Below are positions 33,543 to 41,468 of a stretch of DNA of 64,000 bases, piece after piece. The translations under genes were made by a program, and so were the position numbers. The notes beneath the pieces are model-generated. The model made no database searches. It saw nothing but the letters and a program-made list of their open reading frames with translations, and was not told the origin of the DNA. The stretch lies in the NCBI GenBank assembly GCA_903889565.1, contig CAISYC010000059.1:124001-188000 (forward strand). The letters are read 5' to 3'. The first letter of the stretch is position 1. The number at the start of each line of letters is the position of its first letter. This stretch comes from an uncultured beta proteobacterium (GTDB lineage: Bacteria; Pseudomonadota; Gammaproteobacteria; Burkholderiales; SG8-41).

Positions 33543-34697
33543 TCAGGCGAACAGATCGACCATGCCGCGCGTGCTGCGCAGCGGTCGCGGCGCTGCCGGC
33601 AATGCCGCGCTGTCGGCCGGCGGGCCGTCCGGCAGGCGGGTGGTCTGGCGCTGGCCGGCGAAGGCCTGGTTGTCGCGCGGCGTGTCGGCGGTGACGCTGG
33701 CATTGCCGAGCGTGATGCCGCTGTCGGCGAGCACCTCGCGCAGCCGCGGCAGCGCCGATTCGACCGCGTCGCGCACCGCGCCGTGCGGCGAGGTGAACAC
33801 GGCCGAGGTCTGCCCGCCGTCCACCGTCAGCTTGATGTCGAGCGGACCGAGTTCCGGCGGATTGACGTGCAGTTCGGCGACATGCTGCTTGTCGCCGATC
33901 ATCCAGACGATTTTCTGCCCAAGCTCGTTGTTCCAGTCGGCGCTGCCGACCGGCGCCTGGAGCGCCTGCACGGCCTGCGCTGCGGCCGGGGCCGCCGGTG
34001 CTGTGGCCGGTGCCGCCATCGCCATTGCGTTGGCGTCGGCAAGCTGCGTTGGCCGTTCGGGCGCGCGCGCGGCAATCGCCGTCACGGCGGCGGCAGTCTC
34101 GGGTTGTGCCGCAACTGCGGGTTTGGCCGCTGTTGTCGATGCCGTCGCGCGCGCATCGATCGCATTGTCGATGCCTGCGCGCGCCGGGTTCGCCGCGACG
34201 GCCGTGTCGGAACGGCCGGTTGCGGGCGGCGGTGCGGATGTTTCGACCGCGGGCGTTTTGGCGCCGGCGCTCGGGACGAGGCCCGGATCGAGCGTTAGTG
34301 CATTGCTCCCGCTGTGTGCGCTTTGCGCCGGCGACGGCGGCGCGGCCGGCGCCGGGGTCATGCCCGGCGGCAGCCAGCCGGGCAACACGAGTCCGGCAAG
34401 CGGGTCGGTGGCGGCAGCGGTGGTATCCGGCGTATCGGATTTTTTGGCATCGGCTGCCTTCGTATCGGTCGCCGCAGCCGGCAGCGCCTTCGCGCCGGTG
34501 GTCACGGTGGAGCCGATCTGCTGGGCGAGCAGTGCGCTGAACGGCGGCGGCGTTGCTGCGTCGTTCGCCGGCGCGCTGTTGTCGCCGGCCGCCGTGCCGG
34601 TAGCAGCGCTCGCGCTGCCAGCCGCGCCTGCGTTTGCAGAGGCAGTGCCGGCGGCGGCAGGCGCCGCGACGATGTTTTGCACAGGCAGCGTATCCAT
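33543..34697 (-). CDS. fliK: Hook-length control protein FliK
   Basis: The 384-residue protein has a long disordered Ala/Pro-rich N-terminal part (to about 260) and the C-terminal Flg_hook domain (NELGQKIVWMIGDKQHVAEL; HVNPPELGPLDIKLTVDGGQ). It measures the hook and triggers the FlhB export switch. It follows fliJ by 37 bases and ends the fliFGHIJK run. A second protein of this family is encoded at 45595-46581. Confidence 0.92.
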   Translation of the reverse strand: MDTLPVQNIVAAPAAAGTASANAGAAGSASAATGTAAGDNSAPANDAATPPPFSALLAQQIGSTVTTGAKALPAAATDTKAADAKKSDTPDTTAAATDPLAGLVLPGWLPPGMTPAPAAPPSPAQSAHSGSNALTLDPGLVPSAGAKTPAVETSAPPPATGRSDTAVAANPARAGIDNAIDARATASTTAAKPAVAAQPETAAAVTAIAARAPERPTQLADANAMAMAAPATAPAAPAAAQAVQALQAPVGSADWNNELGQKIVWMIGDKQHVAELHVNPPELGPLDIKLTVDGGQTSAVFTSPHGAVRDAVESALPRLREVLADSGITLGNASVTADTPRDNQAFAGQRQTTRLPDGPPADSAALPAAPRPLRSTRGMVDLFA

Positions 34698-34734
34698 GGA
34701 TTCTCCGTCAGGTGAGTGGTGGCAGGGCGGCGTA

Positions 34735-35187
34735 TCAGCGTGTGTGTTTGGCGTGGCGGTGCGCGCCGCGTTGCGCCATTTCGTCCTGCGTTTTCTGCTC
34801 GCGGGTCGCCTCGTCGCGCAGCATCTTGAGTTCGAAGCGCCGCGACAGCGAATCGAAAGCCATCGATTTGCGGCGGCTGTTCTGCCATTCGAGCTTGCCG
34901 TGTTCGACGCGCGTGCGCGCCTCCACCACCTGCGCGTGCTGCTGCATGATGGCGGTTTCCAGGCGCTGCAGAAATTCGTGGTAATTGCGCATCGCCGCGC
35001 CGTCGAGGCCCTCGGCCGCCGCGCGGTGCAGGCGTTCGTGATATTCGGTGCGGTATTTGAACAGCAGCATCAGGCGCGCTTCCTGCTCGTTCAGTTCGCG
35101 GTTGAGGTTGCCCAGTGCCGCCGCTGCGACGTCGGTCTGGTTGTCGGTGATTTCCTGCACGCGCTCGAGCGCGAATTTTTGTGCCAT
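34735..35187 (-). CDS. fliJ: Flagellar export chaperone FliJ
   Basis: The 150-residue protein is a helical coiled coil with the FliJ pattern MAQKFALERVQEITDNQTDV ... QQHAQVVEARTRVEHGKLEW. FliJ sits in the FliI hexamer and links the ATPase to the export gate. The C-terminus is short and basic (HRHAKHTR). It starts 23 bases after fliI. Confidence 0.93.
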   Translation of the reverse strand: MAQKFALERVQEITDNQTDVAAAALGNLNRELNEQEARLMLLFKYRTEYHERLHRAAAEGLDGAAMRNYHEFLQRLETAIMQQHAQVVEARTRVEHGKLEWQNSRRKSMAFDSLSRRFELKMLRDEATREQKTQDEMAQRGAHRHAKHTR

Positions 35188-35210
35188 GGTCTGCTCCGTT
35201 TAAAACCTGT

Positions 35211-36641
35211 TCACGCCGCCACCGGCGTTTTCGCGGCGAAGGCGCCGAGGCCCCTGACGCTGTCGGCGTAGGGCGCGCGCTCGCGCATGTTCTGCTGCAG
35301 AAACGCCTCCATCTGCGGGAAGCGCGCCAGCGCTTCGTCGAGCAGCGCATCGCTGCCCGCAGCGTAGGCGCCGACGCTGATGAGGTCGCGATTGCGCTGG
35401 TAGCGCGAATAGAGCTGGCGGAAGCGGCGCACCGACTCGAATTGCTGCGTGTCGATCAGACTGGTCATCGCGCGGCTGATCGAGGCTTCAATATCGATCG
35501 CCGGATAATGGCCCTGATCGGACAGTGCGCGCGACAGCACGATGTGACCGTCGAGAATCGCGCGCGCGCAGTCGGCCACCGGATCCTGCTGGTCGTCGCC
35601 CTCGGCCAGCACCGTGTAAAAGCCGGTGATCGAGCCGCCGCCCTCGCCGGCATTGCCGGCGCGCTCGACGAGCTGCGGCAGTTTGGCGAATACCGACGGC
35701 GGATAACCTTTGGTCACCGGCGGCTCGCCGATGGCGAGTGCGATTTCGCGCTGTGCCATGGCGAAGCGCGTCAGCGAATCCATGATCAAAAGCACATGCC
35801 GGCCCTGATCGCGGAAATGTTCGGCGATTGCGGTCGCATAGGCGGCGCCCTGCAGTCGCATCAGCGGGCTGGTGTCGGCCGGTGCGGCCACCACCACCGA
35901 GCGCGCGAGTCCCTCCGCGCCGAGAATGTTTTCGATGAACTCCTTGACTTCGCGGCCGCGCTCGCCGATCAGACCGACGACGATCACGTCGGCCGCGGTG
36001 TAACGCGCCATCATGCCGAGCAGCACGCTCTTGCCGATGCCGCTGCCGGCGAACAGGCCCATGCGCTGGCCGCGGCCAACGGTAAGCAGGCCGTTGATCG
36101 CGCGCACGCCGACATCGAGCACCTGGCTGATCGGCGCGCGGTCGAGCGGATTGAGCGGCCGGTTGTGCAGCGAAACACTCTGATTGCAGTTGAGCGGTCC
36201 GAGCTGATCGAGCGGCTGGCCGGCGCTGTCGAGCACGCGGCCGAGCAGTGCGTTGCCGACCGGCACGTGTTTGGCCTGATCGGCGACGCGGCGGCGCGGG
36301 TGCAGCGGCGCGCCGACGCGCGGGCGTTCGGGCTGCGCTTCCACCGGCACTACCAGCGCGCCCGGTGTCACGCCGTGCACGTCGTTGATCGGCATCAGGA
36401 ACAAGCGGTCTTCCGAAAAGCCGACCACTTCGGCTTCGACCGTATTGCCGTGCGGCAGCAGCACGCGGCAGCAGCTGCCGACCGCGAGGCGCAGGCCGGA
36501 GGCTTCGAGCACGAGGCCGGTCACGCGCGTCAGTTTTCCCGACAGCATCAGCGGGTCGGTATTGGCGACGAGGTCGCGGCAGTTGCGCAGAAAGGTCGCC
36601 GCCTGCGCGTTGAGGGTGCCCGCTTCGATCACGCCAACCAT
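35211..36641 (-). CDS. fliI: Flagellar export ATPase FliI
   Basis: The 476-residue protein resembles the F1 beta subunit: Walker [14 protein letters not shown], Walker [21 protein letters not shown] and [19 protein letters not shown]. It energises substrate unfolding and release from chaperones at the export gate. Its start overlaps the fliH end by 13 bases. The length is close to the family norm. Confidence 0.97.
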   Translation of the reverse strand: MVGVIEAGTLNAQAATFLRNCRDLVANTDPLMLSGKLTRVTGLVLEASGLRLAVGSCCRVLLPHGNTVEAEVVGFSEDRLFLMPINDVHGVTPGALVVPVEAQPERPRVGAPLHPRRRVADQAKHVPVGNALLGRVLDSAGQPLDQLGPLNCNQSVSLHNRPLNPLDRAPISQVLDVGVRAINGLLTVGRGQRMGLFAGSGIGKSVLLGMMARYTAADVIVVGLIGERGREVKEFIENILGAEGLARSVVVAAPADTSPLMRLQGAAYATAIAEHFRDQGRHVLLIMDSLTRFAMAQREIALAIGEPPVTKGYPPSVFAKLPQLVERAGNAGEGGGSITGFYTVLAEGDDQQDPVADCARAILDGHIVLSRALSDQGHYPAIDIEASISRAMTSLIDTQQFESVRRFRQLYSRYQRNRDLISVGAYAAGSDALLDEALARFPQMEAFLQQNMRERAPYADSVRGLGAFAAKTPVAA

Positions 36642-37267
36642 GGTGTCTCCTGTCCGAGTGCGGCGGCAATGCGGCGCCAGCGCGTGGCGACAGTGGCGTC
36701 GAGTTCGCTCGCCAGCGTGCGCAGCGTGCAGCCGCCGCGTGCCATGTTGTGATCCTCGACGATGCGCCAGCCGCCAGTGGTGAGCGTTTCACCGAGCTGC
36801 GCCTGCACGATCGCGGCGTCGGCCGGGTTCAGCGTGAGGGTTGCCTGCGCCGCCGGTTGCAGCACGCGCGTCAATGCGTCCTGCACGACGGCGACGATGG
36901 CTTCCGGCCGCGCCGTCAGCACCTGACCGGTCATCTGGCGCGCGATTTCGAGCGCGACGCCGAGTATTTCGTCGGCCAGCACCTGGCTGGATTCGAGATG
37001 ATGCGTGCGCAGGCTGTTGGCGAGCGCGGCGAATTGCTGCGCTTCGAACACGCTTTTGGCGGCGCCTTCGCGCAGGCCGTCGGCACGGCCGGCTTCGTAG
37101 GCGAGCTGGTGGACCTTGCGCGTTTTCGCCGCCTCGTCGTCAACCGCGCGCGCCGGGCCGCCGCCGGCCGTGGGCGGCGCGCTGCCGCCGGGCGGGTCGA
37201 AGGAATGCAGTTCCCAGCGCTGGTAGGCGGTGAGTTTTTCTTTCGGAATGACGGTGCTGTTAGACAA
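36629..37267 (-). CDS. fliH: Export ATPase regulator FliH
   Basis: The 212-residue protein has a Pro/Gly/Ala-rich N-terminus with [10 protein letters not shown], which fits the family's FliN/FlhA-binding Trp region. An elongated helical middle and a C-terminal domain ([34 protein letters not shown]) that binds FliI follow. The start is a TTG at 37267 inside the fliG stop region, supported by GGGGAGGAAG 6-10 bases upstream; no ATG is available near the N-terminus. Confidence 0.92.
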   Translation of the reverse strand: MSNSTVIPKEKLTAYQRWELHSFDPPGGSAPPTAGGGPARAVDDEAAKTRKVHQLAYEAGRADGLREGAAKSVFEAQQFAALANSLRTHHLESSQVLADEILGVALEIARQMTGQVLTARPEAIVAVVQDALTRVLQPAAQATLTLNPADAAIVQAQLGETLTTGGWRIVEDHNMARGGCTLRTLASELDATVATRWRRIAAALGQETPWLA

Positions 37268-38255
37268 AGGCTTCCTCCCCTGCGCCGCCCATCACGATCT
37301 GGCCTTCGTCGGCCAGCTTGCGCACGAGCTTCAAAATTTCCTTCTGCTGGGCTTCGACGTCGGAGACGCGCACCATGCCCTTCGCTTCGAGATCCTCGCG
37401 CAGCATTTCGCCGGCGCGCTGCGACATGTTGGCAAACACTTTTTCGCGCAGTTCCTGCGAAGAGCCCTTGAGGGCGAGGATCAGCGACTCCGACTGGATT
37501 TCCTTCAGCATGACCTGGATCGAGCGGTCGTCGAGTGTCAGCAGGTTTTCCCAGACGAACATTTCGTCGACGATCTTCTGCGCCAGATCGGCGTCGAAGG
37601 TCTTGACGTTTTCGATGATCGCGGTTTCCGCCGCACCCGGCATGAAGTTGAGGATTTCGGCCGCCGCGCGCACGCCGCCCATCGCCGCGCGCTTGAGATT
37701 CTTGCTGCCCGAGAGCAGCGCAGTCAGCACGTCGTTCAGTTCCTTCAGTGCGGCGGGCTGGATGCCGTCGAGCGTCGCAATGCGCAGCAGCACGTCGTTG
37801 CGCGTGCGGTCGGAGAGTTTGGCGAGAATTTCGGAGGCCTGGTCGCGCTCGAGGTGAACGAGAATGGTGGCGATGATCTGCGGGTGTTCGTTCTTGATCA
37901 GTTCGGCCACCGCGTCGCTGCCCATCCACTTCAGGCCCTCGATGCCGCTGGTGTCGCCGCCCTGCAGAATGCGGTCGATCAGCGCCGCCGACTTGTCGTC
38001 GCCGAGCGCTTTTTTCAGCACGTTCTTGATGTAGTCGCTCGACGAACCGCCAAGCGGGCTGCCGTCGCCGGCCTGCTCGCAGAATTCGCTGATCACGTCC
38101 TTGACGCTGTCGCGGGTGACGCCTTTGAGCGTGGCCATCGCCGCGCTGATCTTCTGCACGTCGCGCGGCCCGAGATGCTTGAACACCTCGGCCGCCTCGT
38201 CCTCGCCGAGCGACATCAGCAGGATGGCGCTCTTGGTGATGCCCTCATTTTCCAT
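37260..38255 (-). CDS. fliG: Rotor protein FliG
   Basis: The 331-residue protein has the FliG layout: N-terminal FliF-binding domain, middle ARM domain with EHPQIIATILVHLERDQASE, and C-terminal domain with the charged torque helix (ALKGSSQELREKVFANMSQR). It couples MS-ring, C-ring and the MotA stator. Its start overlaps fliF by 11 bases. Confidence 0.97.
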   Translation of the reverse strand: MENEGITKSAILLMSLGEDEAAEVFKHLGPRDVQKISAAMATLKGVTRDSVKDVISEFCEQAGDGSPLGGSSSDYIKNVLKKALGDDKSAALIDRILQGGDTSGIEGLKWMGSDAVAELIKNEHPQIIATILVHLERDQASEILAKLSDRTRNDVLLRIATLDGIQPAALKELNDVLTALLSGSKNLKRAAMGGVRAAAEILNFMPGAAETAIIENVKTFDADLAQKIVDEMFVWENLLTLDDRSIQVMLKEIQSESLILALKGSSQELREKVFANMSQRAGEMLREDLEAKGMVRVSDVEAQQKEILKLVRKLADEGQIVMGGAGEEAFV

Positions 38256-39864
38256 TGCCGCCGACCCATTCCTTGACTACGTTGGCCACCGCCTTCGGAT
38301 CTTCGCGCGCGATTTTCTTCGCGCGGTCGACATGCGACTCGAGGCTTTCGACCTGCGGCGCGCCCTCGCCCGGCGACGGCAGGTACTGCGGCGCCGGCGG
38401 CGTGGTGACGGCGGTAGCGAACGATTTCAGCATCGGACGCAGCACGCGCAGCACGACGAACAGCAGGATCGCCGCAATCAACAGGTTCTTGCCGACCATC
38501 TTCGCGTTCTCGATGATCTCCGGCTGCTGCCACAGCGGCACCTCCGGCAGCACTTCCTTGTCCGGCACGTTGAACGGACTGTTGGCCACGCTCAGCGTGT
38601 CGCCGCGGTCCTTGTCGTAGGCCATCACTTCCTTGATGAGGTCGGTGACCTGGGTCATTTCCGCTTCCGACAGCGGCGTGTACGAGATCTTGCCCGCCTT
38701 GCTGACGTTCTTTTTGTGATTGACCACCACCGCCACCGCCAGCCGTTTGATGCGGCCGACTTCCTGGCGCGTGTGCCGGATCGTCTTGTCGACTTCGTAA
38801 TTGACGGTCGAATCCTTGCGCGTGTCGGGCGGCGTTTGCGCGCCGGCCGCGGCGCCGGCGCCGGCGGCGGGTGCCGTCAGCGGTGCGCTGGCGGCGGCCG
38901 GGGGCTGGTTGCTCAGCGCGCCGGGCACGCCGGAGGCGCCGCTGCTGCTGCCGGCGGACGCATGCTGGGTCGTCGATTCGCTGATCTGCTGGCTGCGGAT
39001 GACTGCAGCCGTGGCATCCTGATTCGGCTTGTGGATCTCCTCGGCGTTTTCCGATTCGGTGAAGTCCAGTTCGGCGGTGACCTGCGCGCGCACGTTGGCG
39101 GCGCCGATCAGCGGTGCGAGGATGGATTCGATGCGCGCGCTGTAGACCTGTTCGAGGCTCTGGCGGTATTTAAGCTGGTTCGGGTCGAGTGTCGGGCGGT
39201 CGCCGGCGTTGCCGTCCGGGCTCAGCAGATTGCCGTTCTGATCGACAATGCTGACGTTTTTCGGATTCAGGTCCGGCACGCTGTTCGACACGAGATGAAT
39301 GACGGCGCTGACCTGGGTGCTGTCGAGCGTGAGGCCGGGCGCCAGATTGAGCAGCACCGAGGCGCTCGACTTCGACTGCTCGCGCATGAAGGCCGACGGT
39401 TTGGCCAGCGCGAGATGCACGCGCGCCGCCTGCACCGAGGACAGTGATTGAATGGTGCGGCCGAGTTCGCCTTCGAGCGCGCGCTGGTAGTTGATCTGCT
39501 CGGCAAACTGGCTGACGCCGAATTTCTGCGTCTCCATCAGTTCGAAGCCGAGCGGTCCGCCCTTGGGCAGGCCCTGCGCAGCGAGGCGCAGGCGCGTTTC
39601 GTGTATCTGGCTGGCCGGCACCATGAGGGCGCCGCCGTCGGCGAATTTGTACGGCACGTTCATCTGCTGCAACGCCGTCACCACCGCGCCGCCGTCGCGC
39701 TCGGCGAGGTTGCCGTAGAGCACGCGGTAATCGGGCGCCTGGCTCCACAGGTAGCCGGCGACGAGGATTGCAATGATGGTGGCCGCCGTCAGCATGAGGC
39801 CGATATGCTGGGGCGCGATGGAGGGCCATGCGCGCGGTGCCGGAAGTGCTTGTGCTTCTGCCAT
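38245..39864 (-). CDS. fliF: MS-ring protein FliF
   Basis: The 539-residue protein starts MAEAQALPAPRAWPSIAPQH, with a first membrane helix (about 22-44), periplasmic ring-building motifs (DYRVLYGNLAERDGGAVVTA), an Ala/Pro-rich insert (about 305-345) and a second helix (about 455-475). It ends in a FliG-binding C-terminus. FliF is the first ring assembled. The ATG at 39864 has GGAG upstream; a GTG or ATG a few codons earlier (39879) is less likely. Confidence 0.96.
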   Translation of the reverse strand: MAEAQALPAPRAWPSIAPQHIGLMLTAATIIAILVAGYLWSQAPDYRVLYGNLAERDGGAVVTALQQMNVPYKFADGGALMVPASQIHETRLRLAAQGLPKGGPLGFELMETQKFGVSQFAEQINYQRALEGELGRTIQSLSSVQAARVHLALAKPSAFMREQSKSSASVLLNLAPGLTLDSTQVSAVIHLVSNSVPDLNPKNVSIVDQNGNLLSPDGNAGDRPTLDPNQLKYRQSLEQVYSARIESILAPLIGAANVRAQVTAELDFTESENAEEIHKPNQDATAAVIRSQQISESTTQHASAGSSSGASGVPGALSNQPPAAASAPLTAPAAGAGAAAGAQTPPDTRKDSTVNYEVDKTIRHTRQEVGRIKRLAVAVVVNHKKNVSKAGKISYTPLSEAEMTQVTDLIKEVMAYDKDRGDTLSVANSPFNVPDKEVLPEVPLWQQPEIIENAKMVGKNLLIAAILLFVVLRVLRPMLKSFATAVTTPPAPQYLPSPGEGAPQVESLESHVDRAKKIAREDPKAVANVVKEWVGGNGK

Positions 39865-39934
39865 GTGTTCGCTCCGCAAAATCCGGCAGTCCGGTGCACA
39901 CGGGGTGCGCCGCCGAAGGCCGGGTGATGGAGCG

Positions 39935-40027
39935 ATTATGCGGATTCGCCGGCGGCGCCAAGCCGCAAAAAGGGCGGTGTTTCGGCGCCTATTTGCGCCG
40001 CGCTGCGGCGGGGCGCGCTGTTAGGCT
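39935..40027. promoter_or_regulatory. Bidirectional FlhDC operator for fliF and fliE
   Basis: Halves GCAAAAAGGGCG (39965-39976) and CGCCTATTTGC (39986-39996) flank 9 bases. Toward fliF, CATAAT on the minus strand (39935-39940) lies 28 bases from the core. Toward fliE, TAGGCT (40022-40027) lies 28 bases away; it is the weaker -10. Confidence 0.7.
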
Positions 40028-40060
40028 GTCGTCAATCCCTGAAGCGGAAGAGTTAACGAC

Positions 40061-40393
40061 ATGCAAATCACCGGACTTGACCAGATACTCGGCCAGTTGC
40101 GCACCGCGGCGGCGCTCGCCGGCGGCAGCGCCACGCCAGCCGCTACGGCCGGCGTGGCCGAGGCCAAGGGCAGCGATTTCGCGTCGCTGCTGAAAAATTC
40201 GCTCGATCACGTCAATGGCATGCAGCAGGCCGCCGAACAGAAGGCGCGCAGTTTCGAACTCGGTGCCGCCGACGCCAGTTTGCCCGACGTCATGGTCTCA
40301 ATCCAGAAAGCCAACGTGACCTTTCAGGAGGCCGTGCAGGTGCGCAACAAGCTGGTGTCCGCCTACACGACCATCATGAATATGCAGGTCTAG
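40061..40393 (+). CDS. fliE: MS-ring/rod junction protein FliE
   Basis: The 110-residue protein begins MQITGLDQILGQLRTAAALA and has the FliE core FASLLKNSLDHVNGMQQAAE ... LPDVMVSIQKANVTFQEAVQ. FliE joins the MS-ring to the rod. It is transcribed alone, away from fliF, from the shared operator region. GGAAGAG lies upstream of the ATG. Confidence 0.96.
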   Translation: MQITGLDQILGQLRTAAALAGGSATPAATAGVAEAKGSDFASLLKNSLDHVNGMQQAAEQKARSFELGAADASLPDVMVSIQKANVTFQEAVQVRNKLVSAYTTIMNMQV

Positions 40394-40398
40394 CGCAC

Positions 40399-40432
40399 GC
40401 CGGCACCGCTGCGCACTGGCGCAGCCGCCGGC
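40399..40432. terminator. Hairpin between convergent fliE and the receiver-ATPase gene
   Basis: GCCGGC-accg-CTGCGC-actg-GCGCAG-cc-GCCGGC forms a strong two-part stem directly after the fliE stop. It has no U-tract, so it may act as a two-way or Rho-assisted terminator. Confidence 0.5.
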
Positions 40433-40458
40433 CGTCGCCGTCCGCGCTCAGCCGCTGT

Positions 40459-41439
40459 TCAGGCCGCCTGCGAAACCGTGGCGTTTTCCGCCGTAGTCGG
40501 CGCCGGCTCTGCAAGGGCATCACCGGCCGTACCGTTCACCGTGACCTCGACCTTGTTGCCGCGGCCGTGGTATTCGATGGTGTCGAAACTTGTCATGCGA
40601 CTCATCGCGATGCCGCGGCCGTGCAGATCGAACACGCGTTCGGGCTGGATTTCGAGGTACGGCCTCCAGTCGAAGCCGTCGCCCTCGTCGGTCACCGTCA
40701 GCCGCGTGCAATCCGGCAGTTTTTTCAGGTCGACCCGCACGCGGCGTTCGCGATATTCGGGCAGTTCGAGCCGGCGTAACACTTCGCTTTCCCACGCGCC
40801 GCTGCGCAGCAGCTTCGACTTGTCGCCGTAGTCGAGGGCGAGGTTGCCGTGTTCGACCGCGTTGACCAGCAGCTCGATGATGCCGAACACCGCGCGCCCC
40901 GGCTGCGGGAAAAACTGCGACAGGTGGGTGGCGAGCAGGCGCGCCTCCTGCAGCGTGCGCAGTTCATACTGTGCCGATGTGACGAGCTTCAGGCTGTGCG
41001 AAAACTCCGAAGTCGAATCGCGCAACTCGCACATGCGGCGGTAGTCATCGACGGCAGCGCGCACCATCGACACCAGCAGTTCGCCGGTGAAAGGCTTGGC
41101 CAGATAGTAGCGCGCGCCGCGCGCGATGCCGAAGGCGATTTGTTCGGGATCGGCCAGCCCCGTCTGCATGATCACCGGGATGTCGCGGAAGTCGGGGTCG
41201 GCGGCGAGCACTTCCATCACTTCGATGCCGCTCATCTCCGGCATCATGCGGTCGAGCAGGATCGCTTCGGGCAGGTCGTGCCGGCACTGTTCGAGGATTT
41301 TCAGCGCATGCGCGCCGCTATTGGCGCGCGTGACCTGGAAGCCGGAGCGTGACAGGTAACGGTCGATCAGCAGGAGATCGAACGGTTCGTCGTCCACCGC
41401 GAGTATTTTTGCGTTCAGCGTTGCGTCAGCGTCGTGCAT
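40459..41439 (-). CDS. Response regulator with receiver and HATPase output domain
   Basis: The 326-residue protein has an N-terminal receiver domain (KILAVDDEPFDLLLIDRYLS; LLDRMMPEMSG; LAKPF) and a C-terminal HATPase of the RsbW/SpoIIAB anti-sigma kinase type (FGIIELLVNAVEHGNLALDY; VTDEGDGFDWRPYL; HGRGIAMSRMTSFD). Such proteins may phosphorylate an anti-sigma antagonist in response to a signal. No STAS partner is adjacent. It starts 29 bases after the hybrid kinase gene and is probably co-transcribed with it from the FliA-type promoter at 44413-44440. Confidence 0.85.
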   Translation of the reverse strand: MHDADATLNAKILAVDDEPFDLLLIDRYLSRSGFQVTRANSGAHALKILEQCRHDLPEAILLDRMMPEMSGIEVMEVLAADPDFRDIPVIMQTGLADPEQIAFGIARGARYYLAKPFTGELLVSMVRAAVDDYRRMCELRDSTSEFSHSLKLVTSAQYELRTLQEARLLATHLSQFFPQPGRAVFGIIELLVNAVEHGNLALDYGDKSKLLRSGAWESEVLRRLELPEYRERRVRVDLKKLPDCTRLTVTDEGDGFDWRPYLEIQPERVFDLHGRGIAMSRMTSFDTIEYHGRGNKVEVTVNGTAGDALAEPAPTTAENATVSQAA

Positions 41440-41468
41440 GATGAAAGTCCTCCGGGTGGTTGTCGTGT